Of a stretch of DNA of 64,000 nt, positions 35,087 through 44,513 are shown in pieces. The position numbers were made by a program, and so were the translations under genes. Origin of the DNA: Rhodovulum adriaticum (GTDB taxonomy: Bacteria; Pseudomonadota; Alphaproteobacteria; Rhodobacterales; Rhodobacteraceae). The notes below the pieces were generated by a model. That model ran no database searches. It was given only the letters and a program-made list of their open reading frames with translations, and had not been told where the DNA came from. The stretch lies in assembly GCF_004345735.1 (NCBI RefSeq), contig NZ_SLXL01000001.1:124001-188000 (forward strand), written 5' to 3'. Each line of letters begins with the position of its first letter. Position 1 is the first letter of the stretch.

Positions 35087-36220
35087 ATGACCGTCCCTGC
35101 CCCGCTGCATCTGATGATTACGGTCAACGCCGCCTGGAACCTGGTGAATTTCCGGCGGGGGCTGATCGCCGCGCTGCTGGCCGACGGGCACCGCGTGACG
35201 GTTCTTGCCCCCCCGGACGAGGCCACGGCCACGCTTTCGGCGATGGGCTGTCGCGTCGTGCCGCTGAGGATGGACCGCAAGGGCCTGTCGCCGCTGCGCG
35301 ACGCGGGGCTGATGCTGCGGTTCTGGCGCCACATGGGGCGCGAAAGGCCCGACGCGGTGCTGAGCTATACGATCAAGAACAACATCTTCGGGGCGCTGGC
35401 CGCGCGGCTCCGCGGGATCCCCTTCGTGCCGAACGTGACCGGGCTGGGCACGGCCTTTCTGTCGGGGCGGGCCCTGCAACGGCTGGTCGAAACCCTGTAT
35501 CGCACCGCCTTTGCAGGGGTTCCGGTGGTTTTCTTCCAGAACGGCGACGACCGGGCGCTGTTTCTTGATCGGAACCTGCTGCGTTCGGAACAAGCACGGC
35601 TGCTGCCCGGCTCGGGCATCGACACGGGGCGTTTCGCCCCCGCACCCCTGCCCGGCACCGCCCCCGAGGCGCCCGTCTTTCTGATGATCGCTCGGGTGCT
35701 GCGCGACAAGGGCGTCGAGGAATACGTGCAGGCCGCCCGCCGCATCCGCGCCGATTGGCCCGGCGCACGGTTCCGGCTGCTGGGTCCACTGGGCGCAGAG
35801 AACCGCACCGCCATTCCCCGCGAAACGGTCGAAGCCTGGCAGGCCGAGGGCGCCATCGACTATCTGGGCGCAGTGCCCGATGTCCGCCCGGTGATCGCCG
35901 CGGCCGATTGCATCGTGCTGCCCTCCTACCGCGAGGGGATGCCCCGCACCCTGCTGGAGGCTGCCGCGATGGCCCGCCCGGTGATCGCCACCGACGTGCC
36001 GGGCTGCCGCGATGCGCTGGTGGATGGTGAAACCGGGTTCCTGTGCGCCGTGCGGGACGGCGACAGCCTGGCGCGGGCCTGTGCCCGTTTCATTGCGCTG
36101 ACCCCACAGGAACGCGCCGCGATGGGAACGGCCGGGCGCACCCGGATCGAGCGCGATTTCGACGAACGCCACGTGATCGCGGCCTACCGCGAGGTGTTGG
36201 CCCGGATTGCAGGCCGGTGA
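35087..36220 (+). CDS. Glycosyltransferase family 4
   Basis: A 377-residue GT-B enzyme beginning LMITVNAAWNLVNFRRGLIAALL (shown here over 20 residues split as LMITVNAAWN and LVNFRRGLIA), a start typical of PglA/WbnK-like first or second transferases. LSYTIKNNIFGALAA and FVPNVTGLGTAFLSG are acceptor-side motifs. The donor side has FLMIARVLRDKGVEEYV and the EX7E motif EGMPRTLLE followed by AAAMARPVIATDVPGCRD. The ATG at 35087 is 7 nt after the polymerase stop; an in-frame ATG 57 nt earlier lies inside that gene. Confidence 0.9.
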   Translation: MTVPAPLHLMITVNAAWNLVNFRRGLIAALLADGHRVTVLAPPDEATATLSAMGCRVVPLRMDRKGLSPLRDAGLMLRFWRHMGRERPDAVLSYTIKNNIFGALAARLRGIPFVPNVTGLGTAFLSGRALQRLVETLYRTAFAGVPVVFFQNGDDRALFLDRNLLRSEQARLLPGSGIDTGRFAPAPLPGTAPEAPVFLMIARVLRDKGVEEYVQAARRIRADWPGARFRLLGPLGAENRTAIPRETVEAWQAEGAIDYLGAVPDVRPVIAAADCIVLPSYREGMPRTLLEAAAMARPVIATDVPGCRDALVDGETGFLCAVRDGDSLARACARFIALTPQERAAMGTAGRTRIERDFDERHVIAAYREVLARIAGR

Positions 36221-36984
36221 TGGGCACGGTGGCAATACTGCTGCGCCAGGCCGTGGGCATCGCCCTGTCGCCTGTGGCATGGCTGCTGGCCGGGCTGGCC
36301 CTGGCACTGGTGCTGGTCTGGCGGGGGCGCCTGCGGGGCGCGCGGTGGCTGCTGGCCGGGCTGTTCGCGGGGCTGCTGGCGATCAGCCTGGTGCCACTGG
36401 GCCACCCCATGTTGGCCGCGCGCGAGGCACAGCATCCCGCCAACCCGGTGCTGGACCAAATCGACGGCATCATCCTGCTGGGCGGGGCCGAGCGGCCCGC
36501 CGTCAGTGCCCGCTGGAACCGCCCCGAGTTGAACGAGGCCGCCGACCGCGTGATCGCAGTGGCCACATTGGCGCGGCGATTTCCGGGGGTGCCCGTTCTG
36601 GTGACAGGTGGCCACGGCGCCCCGCCAACCCCCAGCGAAGCCGCGATCAGCGCTGCGATCCTGCGCGACCTTGGGCTGGACCCGGCGCGCCTGATCCTGG
36701 AACAGCGCGCCCGCAACACCGCCGAAAACGCCCGCCTTGGTCTGGCCCGCGTGCGGCCGGCCCCCGGTGCACGCTGGATTCTGGTCACCTCAGCCGGTCA
36801 CATGCCGCGCGCCCTGGCGGAATTCAGGGCCGCCGGCTGGCCCGCGCCGATCCCCTACCCGGTGGATTACCGCAGCACGGGCTGGGCCGATGCCACCGGC
36901 TGGCACCCCTACCGCAACATGGCGCAGCTGCATGCGGCCCTGCACGAGATCGTGGGCCAGCTTGCCGCACACATGACCGACTAG
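36220..36984 (+). CDS. YdcF/ElyC-family (DUF218) membrane protein
   Basis: A 254-residue inner-membrane protein with two N-terminal helices (about 8-30 and 38-58) and a periplasmic-type DUF218 domain. The domain has IDGIILLGGAERP, PVLVTGGHG, LILEQRARNTAENARLGLARV and WILVTSAGHMPRALAEFRAAG. ElyC of E. coli affects envelope integrity and undecaprenyl-phosphate use, a fitting role at the end of a lipid-linked glycan operon. The start overlaps the glycosyltransferase stop (TGATG). A short inverted repeat TGACCG/CGGTCA (36974-36999) spans both convergent stop codons and may be a weak terminator. Confidence 0.82.
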   Translation: MGTVAILLRQAVGIALSPVAWLLAGLALALVLVWRGRLRGARWLLAGLFAGLLAISLVPLGHPMLAAREAQHPANPVLDQIDGIILLGGAERPAVSARWNRPELNEAADRVIAVATLARRFPGVPVLVTGGHGAPPTPSEAAISAAILRDLGLDPARLILEQRARNTAENARLGLARVRPAPGARWILVTSAGHMPRALAEFRAAGWPAPIPYPVDYRSTGWADATGWHPYRNMAQLHAALHEIVGQLAAHMTD

Positions 36985-36996
36985 CCCCCGGGCCGG

Positions 36997-37860
36997 TCAA
37001 CGCATCAGGACGACCGGCACCTTGCAGCCCTGGATCATCGCCGTCGTGGTCGATCCGATCACCATGCTGCGGATGCGCGAATGCCCGTAGGCGCCCATCA
37101 CCAGCAGGTCGATCTTTTCTTGCTCGACCAACTCGCCCAGGGCGGTTTCGGGGGTGCCCTTCAGCACGCGGGTTTCGGCGGCGTGGCCCCCGGCCTTCAG
37201 CGTGGCGCGGGAATCGGCCAGCCCCTTGGCGCGGTCCTTGGAGTCGCCCACCGTGGCGACGATCACCTCCAGCCCCGCGAACAGCGGGTCGCGGGCAACG
37301 TAATCCACCGCCTTCAGCGAGGAAATCCCGCCGTCATAGGCGATCAGCACACGCTTGATCGGCGCAAAGGCGCGGTTGGCCACGAAAACGGGTTTGTGGC
37401 TGGCCCGAACGATCCGCTCAAAGTTGGAGCCGAGGTGCATCTTGTCGAAATCGGCGGCCTCGCCCCGCTTGCCGATCACGATCATGTCGGCGGCCCCTTC
37501 CTTGGCCTGGACGGTGTCCACGATGTCGTCATGGCGCAGGCGGGTGATGACGTGGTCGATCCCCTCAGCCTCGATCAGGGCCTTGGCATCCTCTAGGATG
37601 GCGCGGCCCTGCGCCTGGGACAGCTTGGCGTGCTGTTCGTCCAGGTCGGACAGCTGTTCCAGCAGCTTGGTCCGCGCGCCCAGCCGGATCGACCCCGACA
37701 AATCCCCCTTGGCGGGCGATTTGCGCGGGTCCAGAACGTGATACAGCTTGACCTGCACGCCGGTGCGCCGGGCGATCCAGGCGGCGTGGCGGCAGACGCT
37801 TTCGGAATAGATCGACCCGTCGACCAGTGCGATCAGCAACCCGTTGGTTTTCTCGGTCAT
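36997..37860 (-). CDS. Tandem universal stress protein
   Basis: A 287-residue cytosolic protein made of two UspA domains. The second domain holds the nucleotide-binding signature VLIAYDGGISSLKAVDYVA and VMGAYGHSRIRSMVIGSTT (G-2x-G-9x-GS/T type), while the first has IALVDGSIYSESV and IGKRGEAADFDKMHLGSNFE. Such proteins bind ATP or AMP and modulate stress responses. The ATG at 37860 has a GAGGA site directly upstream; a TTG three codons earlier is less likely. It is 5 nt downstream of the SulP gene, so the two form an operon. Confidence 0.9.
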   Translation of the reverse strand: MTEKTNGLLIALVDGSIYSESVCRHAAWIARRTGVQVKLYHVLDPRKSPAKGDLSGSIRLGARTKLLEQLSDLDEQHAKLSQAQGRAILEDAKALIEAEGIDHVITRLRHDDIVDTVQAKEGAADMIVIGKRGEAADFDKMHLGSNFERIVRASHKPVFVANRAFAPIKRVLIAYDGGISSLKAVDYVARDPLFAGLEVIVATVGDSKDRAKGLADSRATLKAGGHAAETRVLKGTPETALGELVEQEKIDLLVMGAYGHSRIRSMVIGSTTTAMIQGCKVPVVLMR

Positions 37861-37865
37861 GTTCC

Positions 37866-39350
37866 TCAATGCTCCATCAGCGCGTCCGTCGCGCCCGGCT
37901 TGTCATGCACGGCCAGCCGGTCGACGATGGTTTCAGACGCCTCGTTCATGCCCTTGATGTTCACCTCGGCGCCCTCGCGCCGGAATTTCAGCACCGCCAT
38001 ATCCAGCGCCGCAACCGAGGACACGTCCCAGATATGCGCGCGGCTGACATCAATGGTGACACGCTCCAGCGCCTCCTTGAAGTCGAAGGCGCGCATGAAA
38101 TCCTCGGTCGAGGCAAAGAAAAGCTGCCCTTCGACCACATAGGTCCGTTCGCGCCCGTCCTCTGAAATCTCGGATCTCACACGGAACAGCTGCGCGATCT
38201 TGGCGGCAAAGAAGATGCCCGACAGCAGCACGCCGACCAGGACCCCGATCGCCAGGTTGTGCGTGTAGACCACGAAGAACACCGTCGCCAGCATCACGAT
38301 GGAGGACGAGCGCGGATGATCACGCAGGTTCTTGATCGACGACCACGAGAATGTGCCGATCGAAACCATGATCATGATCGCCACCAGCGCGGGCATCGGG
38401 ATCTGGGCCACCAGATCGCCCAAAACCACGATCAGGAACAGCAGCATGGCACCCGCGGTAAAGGTGGACAGCCGCCCGCGCCCGCCGGATTTCACGTTGA
38501 TGATGGACTGCCCGATCATCGCGCAGCCGGCCATACCCCCGATGAACCCGGTCGCGGTGTTGGCGATGCCCTGCCCGATGCATTCCTGATCGCGTTCGCT
38601 GGGCGTGTCGGTCAGGTCATCCACGATGGTCTGGGTCATCAGGCTTTCCAGCAGGCCCACGGCAGCCACCCCGATGGAATAGGGCAGGATGATCTGCAAG
38701 GTTTCCAGCGTCAGCGGCACGTCGGGGATCAGGAACACCGGCAGTGTATCGGGCAGATCGCCCATGTCGCCCACGGTGCGCACGTCCAGCCCCATCGCCA
38801 TGGACACCGCCGTCAGCACGATGATCGTGACCAGCGGCGCCGGCACCGCCTTGGTGATCAGCGGGAACAGATAGATGATCGCCAGCCCCGCCGCGACCAT
38901 GACATAGGTGATGTTGGTCACCCCGATCAGTTCGGGCACCTGCGCCAGGAAGATCAAGATCGCCAGCGCATTCACGAACCCGGTAATGACCGAGCGCGAG
39001 ACGAAGCGCATCAATTGCCCCAGCCGCAGGAACCCCGCGCCGATCTGGATCAGCCCCGCCAGCACGGTCGCGGCCAGCAGGTATTCCAGCCCGTGTTCGC
39101 GAACCAATGTCCCCATCAGCACGGCCGTTGCGGCGGTGGCGGCGGAAATCATGCCCGGCCGCCCGCCGGTGATCGCCACGATCACCGCGATGGAAAACGA
39201 GGCATACAGCCCCACCTTGGGGTCCACCCCCGCGATGATGGAAAAGGCGATGGCCTCGGGGATCAGGGCCAGCGCCACGACAAGCCCGGCAAGGATGTCG
39301 CCGCGGATATTCCCGAACCACTGGTCGCGATAGGCATATACTGTCTTCAT
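37866..39350 (-). CDS. SulP family anion transporter with STAS domain
   Basis: A 494-residue inner-membrane SLC26/SulP transporter. N-terminal [20 protein letters not shown] and [12 protein letters not shown] are family signatures. About eleven helices follow, and a cytosolic STAS domain (about 400-494) contains [20 protein letters not shown]. Substrates in the family are sulfate, bicarbonate or dicarboxylates; ions cannot be chosen from the sequence. Coupling to a universal stress protein is common in marine Alphaproteobacteria. The ATG at 39350 has a GGGGA site; the open frame continues upstream without a better start. Confidence 0.9.
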   Translation of the reverse strand: MKTVYAYRDQWFGNIRGDILAGLVVALALIPEAIAFSIIAGVDPKVGLYASFSIAVIVAITGGRPGMISAATAATAVLMGTLVREHGLEYLLAATVLAGLIQIGAGFLRLGQLMRFVSRSVITGFVNALAILIFLAQVPELIGVTNITYVMVAAGLAIIYLFPLITKAVPAPLVTIIVLTAVSMAMGLDVRTVGDMGDLPDTLPVFLIPDVPLTLETLQIILPYSIGVAAVGLLESLMTQTIVDDLTDTPSERDQECIGQGIANTATGFIGGMAGCAMIGQSIINVKSGGRGRLSTFTAGAMLLFLIVVLGDLVAQIPMPALVAIMIMVSIGTFSWSSIKNLRDHPRSSSIVMLATVFFVVYTHNLAIGVLVGVLLSGIFFAAKIAQLFRVRSEISEDGRERTYVVEGQLFFASTEDFMRAFDFKEALERVTIDVSRAHIWDVSSVAALDMAVLKFRREGAEVNIKGMNEASETIVDRLAVHDKPGATDALMEH

Positions 39351-39592
39351 GCGGTCCCCGATAACGGCAGGCCGCGGCACCCCTGCGGGCACGCGGCTGG
39401 TTTGGCTGTCAATGTTCCGGAAATGGCGGCCTGGACGGCACCGCCCGGCACGGGGCCGGGTCCGGGCAGGTTGGCGCACGCATAGCCGACTCGCCCCCAA
39501 ACGCCAAGGCGCAAAGCCGCGCAGCCCGAATCCCGCCCCCTGCCGCGCAAAAAACATTCTGGCCCGCGCGCAAACTGTGCAAACCTCGGATC

Positions 39593-42376
39593 ATGGAAGG
39601 TCTGGCCCTGCTCGCACTGCTGTTCGTGGCCTATGTCGCCGTGACGCCCCTGATCGCGGTGATCATGGTCCGGCGCGCTAACCGCAGGGCGGACGCGCTG
39701 GCCGACCGGCTGATGCGTCTGGAACGGAAGTTGGACGATCTGCGGGACCGGAACGCACAGGCCCCGCCGGAACCGGCCCCGACCATGCCCGAGGCAGAAC
39801 CCGCCGCAGCCGTGGACGCGGCAGAGGTCATCACCGCCCCGGTGCGAGAGGACGCCGCGGTTGACGATACGGACACTGACGCGCAGGGCGCCGCCGCGCC
39901 CGGCCCGTGGGACGCCCCCGAACCGCCCGAACCGGCCCCTGCCGAACACCGCCCGAATATCGAGGAAACCCTGGCCTCCAAGTGGATGATCTGGCTGGGG
40001 GCCATCGCCGTGGCGCTAAGCGCGGTATTCCTGTTCCGCTATGCCATCGACGCCGGTTGGCTGACGCCGATGGCCCGCGTGATCGCAGGGTTGATGCTGG
40101 GCGGGGCCCTGCTGGGCGCCGGGGAATGGGCCGCCCGCCGCCCAGTGCCGGGGATCGGCCGGGCGATGAATACCGACTACGTGCCGCCCGCGCTGACGGC
40201 CTCGGGCATCTTTGCGATCTATGCCGCGCTTTATGCGGCGCATGGTCTGTACGGGCTGTTGGGGCCGGGCACGGCCTTTGTCGCGTTGGGGCTGGTGGCC
40301 TATGCCGCACTGGGGCTGGCGTTGCGGCAGGGGTGGTTCGTGGCGCTGTTGGGGTTAGCGGGCGGCTATCTGATGCCTGCGCTGATCGACAGCCCCCAGC
40401 CGCAGGCCCTGCCGCTGTTCCTGTATCTGTGGGCGCTTGGCGCGGGGTGCCTGGCGGTGATGGTCTGGCAGCGCTGGTGGTGGTTCGCCGTGCTGACGCT
40501 GACCGGCGCGCTGGCCTGGCCGCTGCTGTGGCTGGCCACGAACTGGACCATCGCGGACCAAGGCGTTCTGGGCGGCTATGCCTTGGGTCTGGCCGCGCTG
40601 TTCGCGGGGCTGTCCACCCGCCTGCCGGTCAAAGACCCCCAAACCCCCGCCTGGCGCTGGTTGTCGGCGATGCTGGCCGATACATCCGGTTTGGGCTTTA
40701 CCCTGTCGGGGCTGTTGCTGCTGATGCTGGCCGATGCCAGCGGCTATAACGGGGCGGCCTTTGCCTTTGTCGGGTTTTACGGCGCGCTGGCCCTGGCGAT
40801 GGCGGCTTGGCGCCCCGCGCTGGAAGGCCTGACCGTCGCCGCGGCAGCCATCGCGGTGGCCGCGTTCCTGATCTGGCCGGTGCCCGCCGTTCTGACCATC
40901 CCCGAGGAAATGCGCCAACTGGGCATGGGCAGTCTGGGCGTGGCCTTTGGCCCGTTCCTGATGCCGGTGGAATTCCACGTCTTTGCCCGCGCCCTGTGGG
41001 GGCTGGCGGCCCTGTTCGGGATCGGCGCCGGGCTGGGGCTGGCACGCGGGCGCACGGTGGCGCTGTGGGCGGGGCTGTCGGCGGCGATGCCCACGATCCT
41101 GTTTGCCATCGCCTATTGGCGTATCGGCGCGTTTCGCATCGACATCGACTGGGCCTTTGTCGGCATGGGATTGGCGGCGCTGATGCTGGGGGCGGCGACC
41201 ATGGTGGCCCGGCGCATGACCAGGCGCCGCCGCGATGTCGCGCTGGCCCTTTATGCGGCGGGCTGCACGGCAGCGATCGCGCTGGCCGTAACCTGCGTCC
41301 TGCGCGAGGCCTGGCTGACCGTCGCCCTGGCCGCCGAGGTTCTGGCACTGGCCTGGATCTGGGACCGTCTGCGCGTGCGCGAGGTCAAGGCCATCGCCCT
41401 GATCATGGCCTGCATCGTGCTGGTGCGGCTGGTCGCCAACCCCGCGATCCTAGATTACGAGGGCGGGATTGCCGGGCTGCTGGGCTGGGTGATCTACGGC
41501 TATGGCCTGCCCGCGGCGGCGATGATCGGCGCGGCGCGGCTGTTCGCCCGTGGGGCCGGGGGCACACGCGACCCGCTGGTCCTGATCTGCGAGGTATTGG
41601 GGCTGGGCTTTGGCTTTCTCATGGTGGCGTTCCAGCTAAAGCTGTGGACCTCTGGCACGCTGTCGCCCATGGGCTGGAACCTGTTCGATTCCGCAGTGCA
41701 GGTGCTGTGGTGGCTGACCGCCGCCGCGCTGTGCCTGCGCCGGGCATGGACGGCTGCGCGCCCGTGGCTGGTCTATGCGGGCGGGCTGTTGCTGCTGGCC
41801 GCCGGGCTGGTGGTCGGGTTGGGGCACGTCATCGACCTGAACCCGCTGTTCACGGCCGAGCCGGTCGGCCGCTGGCCACTGGTCAACCTGCTGGGGCTGG
41901 CCTATCTGGCGCCTGCGCTGATCTTTGCGCTGCTGGCGGCGCGCCCGGGATTTGACCTGGGGCCAGCCAGCCGTCAGTGGCTGTGGGCCGGGGCCGGGGT
42001 GCTGTTGTTCCTGGACCTGACGCTGGAAACGCGGCGGGCCTTCCACGGCAGCGTGATCGCCCTGGGGACCGAGCGCATGCCCACGAACGGGGAAATCTAC
42101 GCCTATTCCGCCGTCTGGATCGTCTTTGCCCTGGTCCTGCTGGCCATCGGCATCCGCCGCAACACGCAGGCGGCGCGCTATGCCTCGCTCGCGGTGCTGA
42201 TCGTCACGGTGGTCAAGGTGTTCCTGTATGACATGTCGGACCTGACCGGGCTGTACCGTGTCGCCTCTTTCCTTGGGCTGGGGCTGACGCTGATCGGGAT
42301 CGGGCGCGTCTACCAGCGGCATGTGTGCCAGCCCGCCCCGCGACAGGCCCAGGCCGGGGACGCGCATAACACTTGA
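39593..42376 (+). CDS. Large DUF2339 polytopic membrane protein
   Basis: A 927-residue inner-membrane protein. One N-terminal helix (about 1-23) is followed by a charged coiled-coil (ADRLMRLERKLDDLRDR), an acidic proline/alanine-rich linker (55-125) and then roughly 25 hydrophobic helices to the C-terminus. The first reads ASKWMIWLGAIAVALSAVFLF. This order matches DUF2339 (YjfA-like), whose function is unknown, though a role in envelope or surface processes has been proposed. It is divergent from sulP, with 242 bp between them and no clear promoter motif visible. Confidence 0.88.
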   Translation: MEGLALLALLFVAYVAVTPLIAVIMVRRANRRADALADRLMRLERKLDDLRDRNAQAPPEPAPTMPEAEPAAAVDAAEVITAPVREDAAVDDTDTDAQGAAAPGPWDAPEPPEPAPAEHRPNIEETLASKWMIWLGAIAVALSAVFLFRYAIDAGWLTPMARVIAGLMLGGALLGAGEWAARRPVPGIGRAMNTDYVPPALTASGIFAIYAALYAAHGLYGLLGPGTAFVALGLVAYAALGLALRQGWFVALLGLAGGYLMPALIDSPQPQALPLFLYLWALGAGCLAVMVWQRWWWFAVLTLTGALAWPLLWLATNWTIADQGVLGGYALGLAALFAGLSTRLPVKDPQTPAWRWLSAMLADTSGLGFTLSGLLLLMLADASGYNGAAFAFVGFYGALALAMAAWRPALEGLTVAAAAIAVAAFLIWPVPAVLTIPEEMRQLGMGSLGVAFGPFLMPVEFHVFARALWGLAALFGIGAGLGLARGRTVALWAGLSAAMPTILFAIAYWRIGAFRIDIDWAFVGMGLAALMLGAATMVARRMTRRRRDVALALYAAGCTAAIALAVTCVLREAWLTVALAAEVLALAWIWDRLRVREVKAIALIMACIVLVRLVANPAILDYEGGIAGLLGWVIYGYGLPAAAMIGAARLFARGAGGTRDPLVLICEVLGLGFGFLMVAFQLKLWTSGTLSPMGWNLFDSAVQVLWWLTAAALCLRRAWTAARPWLVYAGGLLLLAAGLVVGLGHVIDLNPLFTAEPVGRWPLVNLLGLAYLAPALIFALLAARPGFDLGPASRQWLWAGAGVLLFLDLTLETRRAFHGSVIALGTERMPTNGEIYAYSAVWIVFALVLLAIGIRRNTQAARYASLAVLIVTVVKVFLYDMSDLTGLYRVASFLGLGLTLIGIGRVYQRHVCQPAPRQAQAGDAHNT

Positions 42377-42623
42377 CTTCGCAGCCGCGAACCCGCATGT
42401 GCAACGGGACGCTGCGCTGCCGCGTGAGCATGCCGCGCCCCATTCGGGCGCATCAGCGCACACCGATACACAGTTCCCCATCACGCAGGGTTCCTGACCA
42501 ACGGCCGGATGGCGCGGGGCACACCCGCCTGTCTTGAGGCCGGCCAGACCCTTGCAGCCCGCCCAGGCGCGCGCTGCACCATTGCCGTGCGGGCCTGTGC
42601 CCCCGGCCCGAAAAGGATATTCC

Positions 42624-43880
42624 TTGACCGAATTCGACACACTCGGCCTGTCGCCGACCCTGACCGCCGCGCTGCACCGGGGCAAGTTCACCCAACCCAC
42701 CCCGATCCAGGCGCAAGCGATTCCGCTGGCGCTGGACGGGCATGATGTGCTGGGGCTGGCCCAGACCGGCACCGGCAAGACGCTGGCCTTTGGCCTGCCG
42801 CTGATCGACCACCTGCTGGCCGAACCGGGCAAACCCGCCCCGAAAACCGCCAAGTCCCTGATCCTGGCCCCCACGCGCGAGTTGGTAAACCAGATCGCCG
42901 ACAGCCTGCGTCCCCTGGCCGAGGGCACGCGCCTGCGCATCGCCACGGTCGTTGGCGGGCAGTCCATCAACCGCCAGATCGGCGTGCTGGCCAAGGGCAC
43001 CGATATCCTGGTGGCCACGCCCGGCCGCCTGATCGACCTGATGGATCGCCGCGCGGTCGATCTGGGCACCGTGCGCCACCTGGTGCTGGACGAGGCCGAC
43101 CAGATGCTGGACCTGGGCTTTATCCACGCGCTGCGGCGCATCGCGCCGAAACTGGGCACGCCGCGCCAGACCATGCTGTTTTCGGCCACCATGCCCAAGC
43201 AGATGGAGGAGCTTTCCCGCGCCTACCTGACCGATCCCCGCCGGGTGCAGGTCACGCCGCCGGGCAAGGCCGCCGACAAGATCACCCAATCCGTGCATTT
43301 CCTGGAAAAGGGCGACAAGCCCGAAAAGCTGCGCGAGATTCTAGCCCGCGATCTGGACGCGCTGACGCTGGTCTTTGCCCGCACCAAGCACGGCGCCGAA
43401 AAGCTGATGAAGGGACTGGTGCGCGACGGGCATAACGCCGCCTCGATCCACGGCAACAAGAGCCAGGGCCAGCGCGACCGCGCGATCAAGGCGTTCCGCG
43501 AGGGCACGATCACCACACTGGTCGCCACGGATGTCGCCGCACGCGGCATCGACATTCCGGGCGTGGCCTATGTCATCAACTATGACCTGCCCGAGGTGGC
43601 GGACAACTACGTTCACCGCATCGGCCGCACCGCCCGCGCGGGCCGCGAGGGCGAGGCGATCGCGCTGTGCGCCCCCGAAGAGGCGGGCCTGCTGCACCAG
43701 ATCGAAAAGCTGATGAAGATCGAGGTGCCGGTTGCCAGCGGAACCAAGCCGGCCCGGCCCGGTGCAGCCGCGCGCAGCGGACAACCCCGGCGGCGCGGGC
43801 GCAAACCGGGCACCCAGCCGCAGGGTGCCAAACCCGCCGCGGCCAAGCGGCGGCGCCCCCGCCGCCCCCGCGCGGCCTGA
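42624..43880 (+). CDS. DEAD-box ATP-dependent RNA helicase (RhlE-like)
   Basis: A 418-residue cytosolic RNA helicase. Motifs in order are Q motif FTQPTPIQAQAIP (about 22-34), Walker A AQTGTGKT (about 47-54), PTRELVNQ, TPGRL, LDEADQMLD, SATMP, then the second RecA domain with ARGIDIPGV and HRIGRTARAGREGE. The C-terminal 60 residues are basic and proline/arginine-rich, as in RhlE tails that bind rRNA. I place the start at TTG 42624 because AAAGGAT lies 8 nt upstream and the protein then begins as other RhlE proteins do (TEFDTLGLSP); an upstream in-frame ATG (42534) would add an unrelated tail. The 247-bp stretch before it holds no gene. Confidence 0.9.
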   Translation: MTEFDTLGLSPTLTAALHRGKFTQPTPIQAQAIPLALDGHDVLGLAQTGTGKTLAFGLPLIDHLLAEPGKPAPKTAKSLILAPTRELVNQIADSLRPLAEGTRLRIATVVGGQSINRQIGVLAKGTDILVATPGRLIDLMDRRAVDLGTVRHLVLDEADQMLDLGFIHALRRIAPKLGTPRQTMLFSATMPKQMEELSRAYLTDPRRVQVTPPGKAADKITQSVHFLEKGDKPEKLREILARDLDALTLVFARTKHGAEKLMKGLVRDGHNAASIHGNKSQGQRDRAIKAFREGTITTLVATDVAARGIDIPGVAYVINYDLPEVADNYVHRIGRTARAGREGEAIALCAPEEAGLLHQIEKLMKIEVPVASGTKPARPGAAARSGQPRRRGRKPGTQPQGAKPAAAKRRRPRRPRAA

Positions 43881-43932
43881 GCATGGCCTTGCCCCGGCCC
43901 GGCCCAAGGGCTAGGCCGGGGCAAATCCATGC
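43881..43932. terminator. Long hairpin between helicase and tspO genes
   Basis: Perfect 11-bp inverted repeat TTGCCCCGGCC (43889-43899) / GGCCGGGGCAA (43914-43924), continued outwards after a 2-nt bulge on each side by GCATGG (43881-43886) / CCATGC (43927-43932). It starts right after the helicase stop and ends 18 nt before the tspO ATG. There is no T tract, so it may act as an attenuating or mRNA-stabilising structure as well as a terminator. Confidence 0.6.
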
Positions 43933-43950
43933 CAGCCCCGGAGCGCCCCC

Positions 43951-44409
43951 ATGACCCTGTTCCCGCTTTTCCTTGCCACCTGCGCGGTGCCCGCCGCCGC
44001 GGGCATCCTGTTCAAGCCGGGCCAGTGGTATCGCGATCTGGACAAGCCAACCTGGACCCCGCCCAACCTGCTGTTCCCGGTGATCTGGGCGATGCTTTAC
44101 ACGCTGATGTCGCTGGCCGCCGCGCGGGTGGCGACGATGGTGGGCAACGATCTGGCGCTGGCGCTGTGGGGGTTACAGATCACCATCAACACGCTGTGGT
44201 CGGCGGTGTTCTTCGGCCAGCACCGGATGCTGGGCGGCGCGATCATCATCGGCCTGCTGTGGGCCGCCGTGCTGGCCACGACCGTCGCCTTTGCCCTGCT
44301 GGACGTGCTGGCCGCCGTGATGATGGTGCCCTATCTGGCCTGGGGGACATTCGCGCTGGCGCTGAACATCTCTGTCTGGCGGCGCAACCGGGGCCGGGCG
44401 GCCACCTGA
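43951..44409 (+). CDS. TspO/MBR family tryptophan-rich sensory protein
   Basis: A 152-residue membrane protein with five predicted helices, the size and layout of TspO. Signature residues are LDKPTWTPPNLLFPVIWAML (about 29-48), the tryptophans near TLWSAVFFGQHR (about 81-92) and YLAWGTFALALNISVWRRN at the end. TspO proteins bind tetrapyrroles and, in Rhodobacter, restrain photopigment expression in oxygen. A GGAG site lies 8 nt before the ATG. A rho-independent terminator of rpsU follows on the other strand. Confidence 0.92.
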   Translation: MTLFPLFLATCAVPAAAGILFKPGQWYRDLDKPTWTPPNLLFPVIWAMLYTLMSLAAARVATMVGNDLALALWGLQITINTLWSAVFFGQHRMLGGAIIIGLLWAAVLATTVAFALLDVLAAVMMVPYLAWGTFALALNISVWRRNRGRAAT

Positions 44410-44436
44410 TCGCGCCTGCCGCGATCACACCCCCCT

Positions 44437-44471
44437 GAAAACAACAAACCCCCGGGCAGGGCCTCGGGGGT
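44437..44471 (-). terminator. Intrinsic terminator of rpsU
   Basis: On the minus strand ACCCCCG (44471-44465), loop of ten bases, CGGGGGT (44454-44448), then a T-rich run TTGTTGTTTT. It lies 43 nt after the rpsU stop and is clearly oriented for it. Confidence 0.85.
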
Positions 44472-44513
44472 CGTCGCACTGGGGGCCGAAGCCCCCCGTT
44501 CGCATGTCGATCC

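Noticed and set aside
38259-39485. Histidine-rich open frame of 408 codons on the plus strand
   Set aside because: Shadow of the hydrophobic SulP gene; reverse complements of membrane-protein codons produce His/Asp/Gln-rich sequence.
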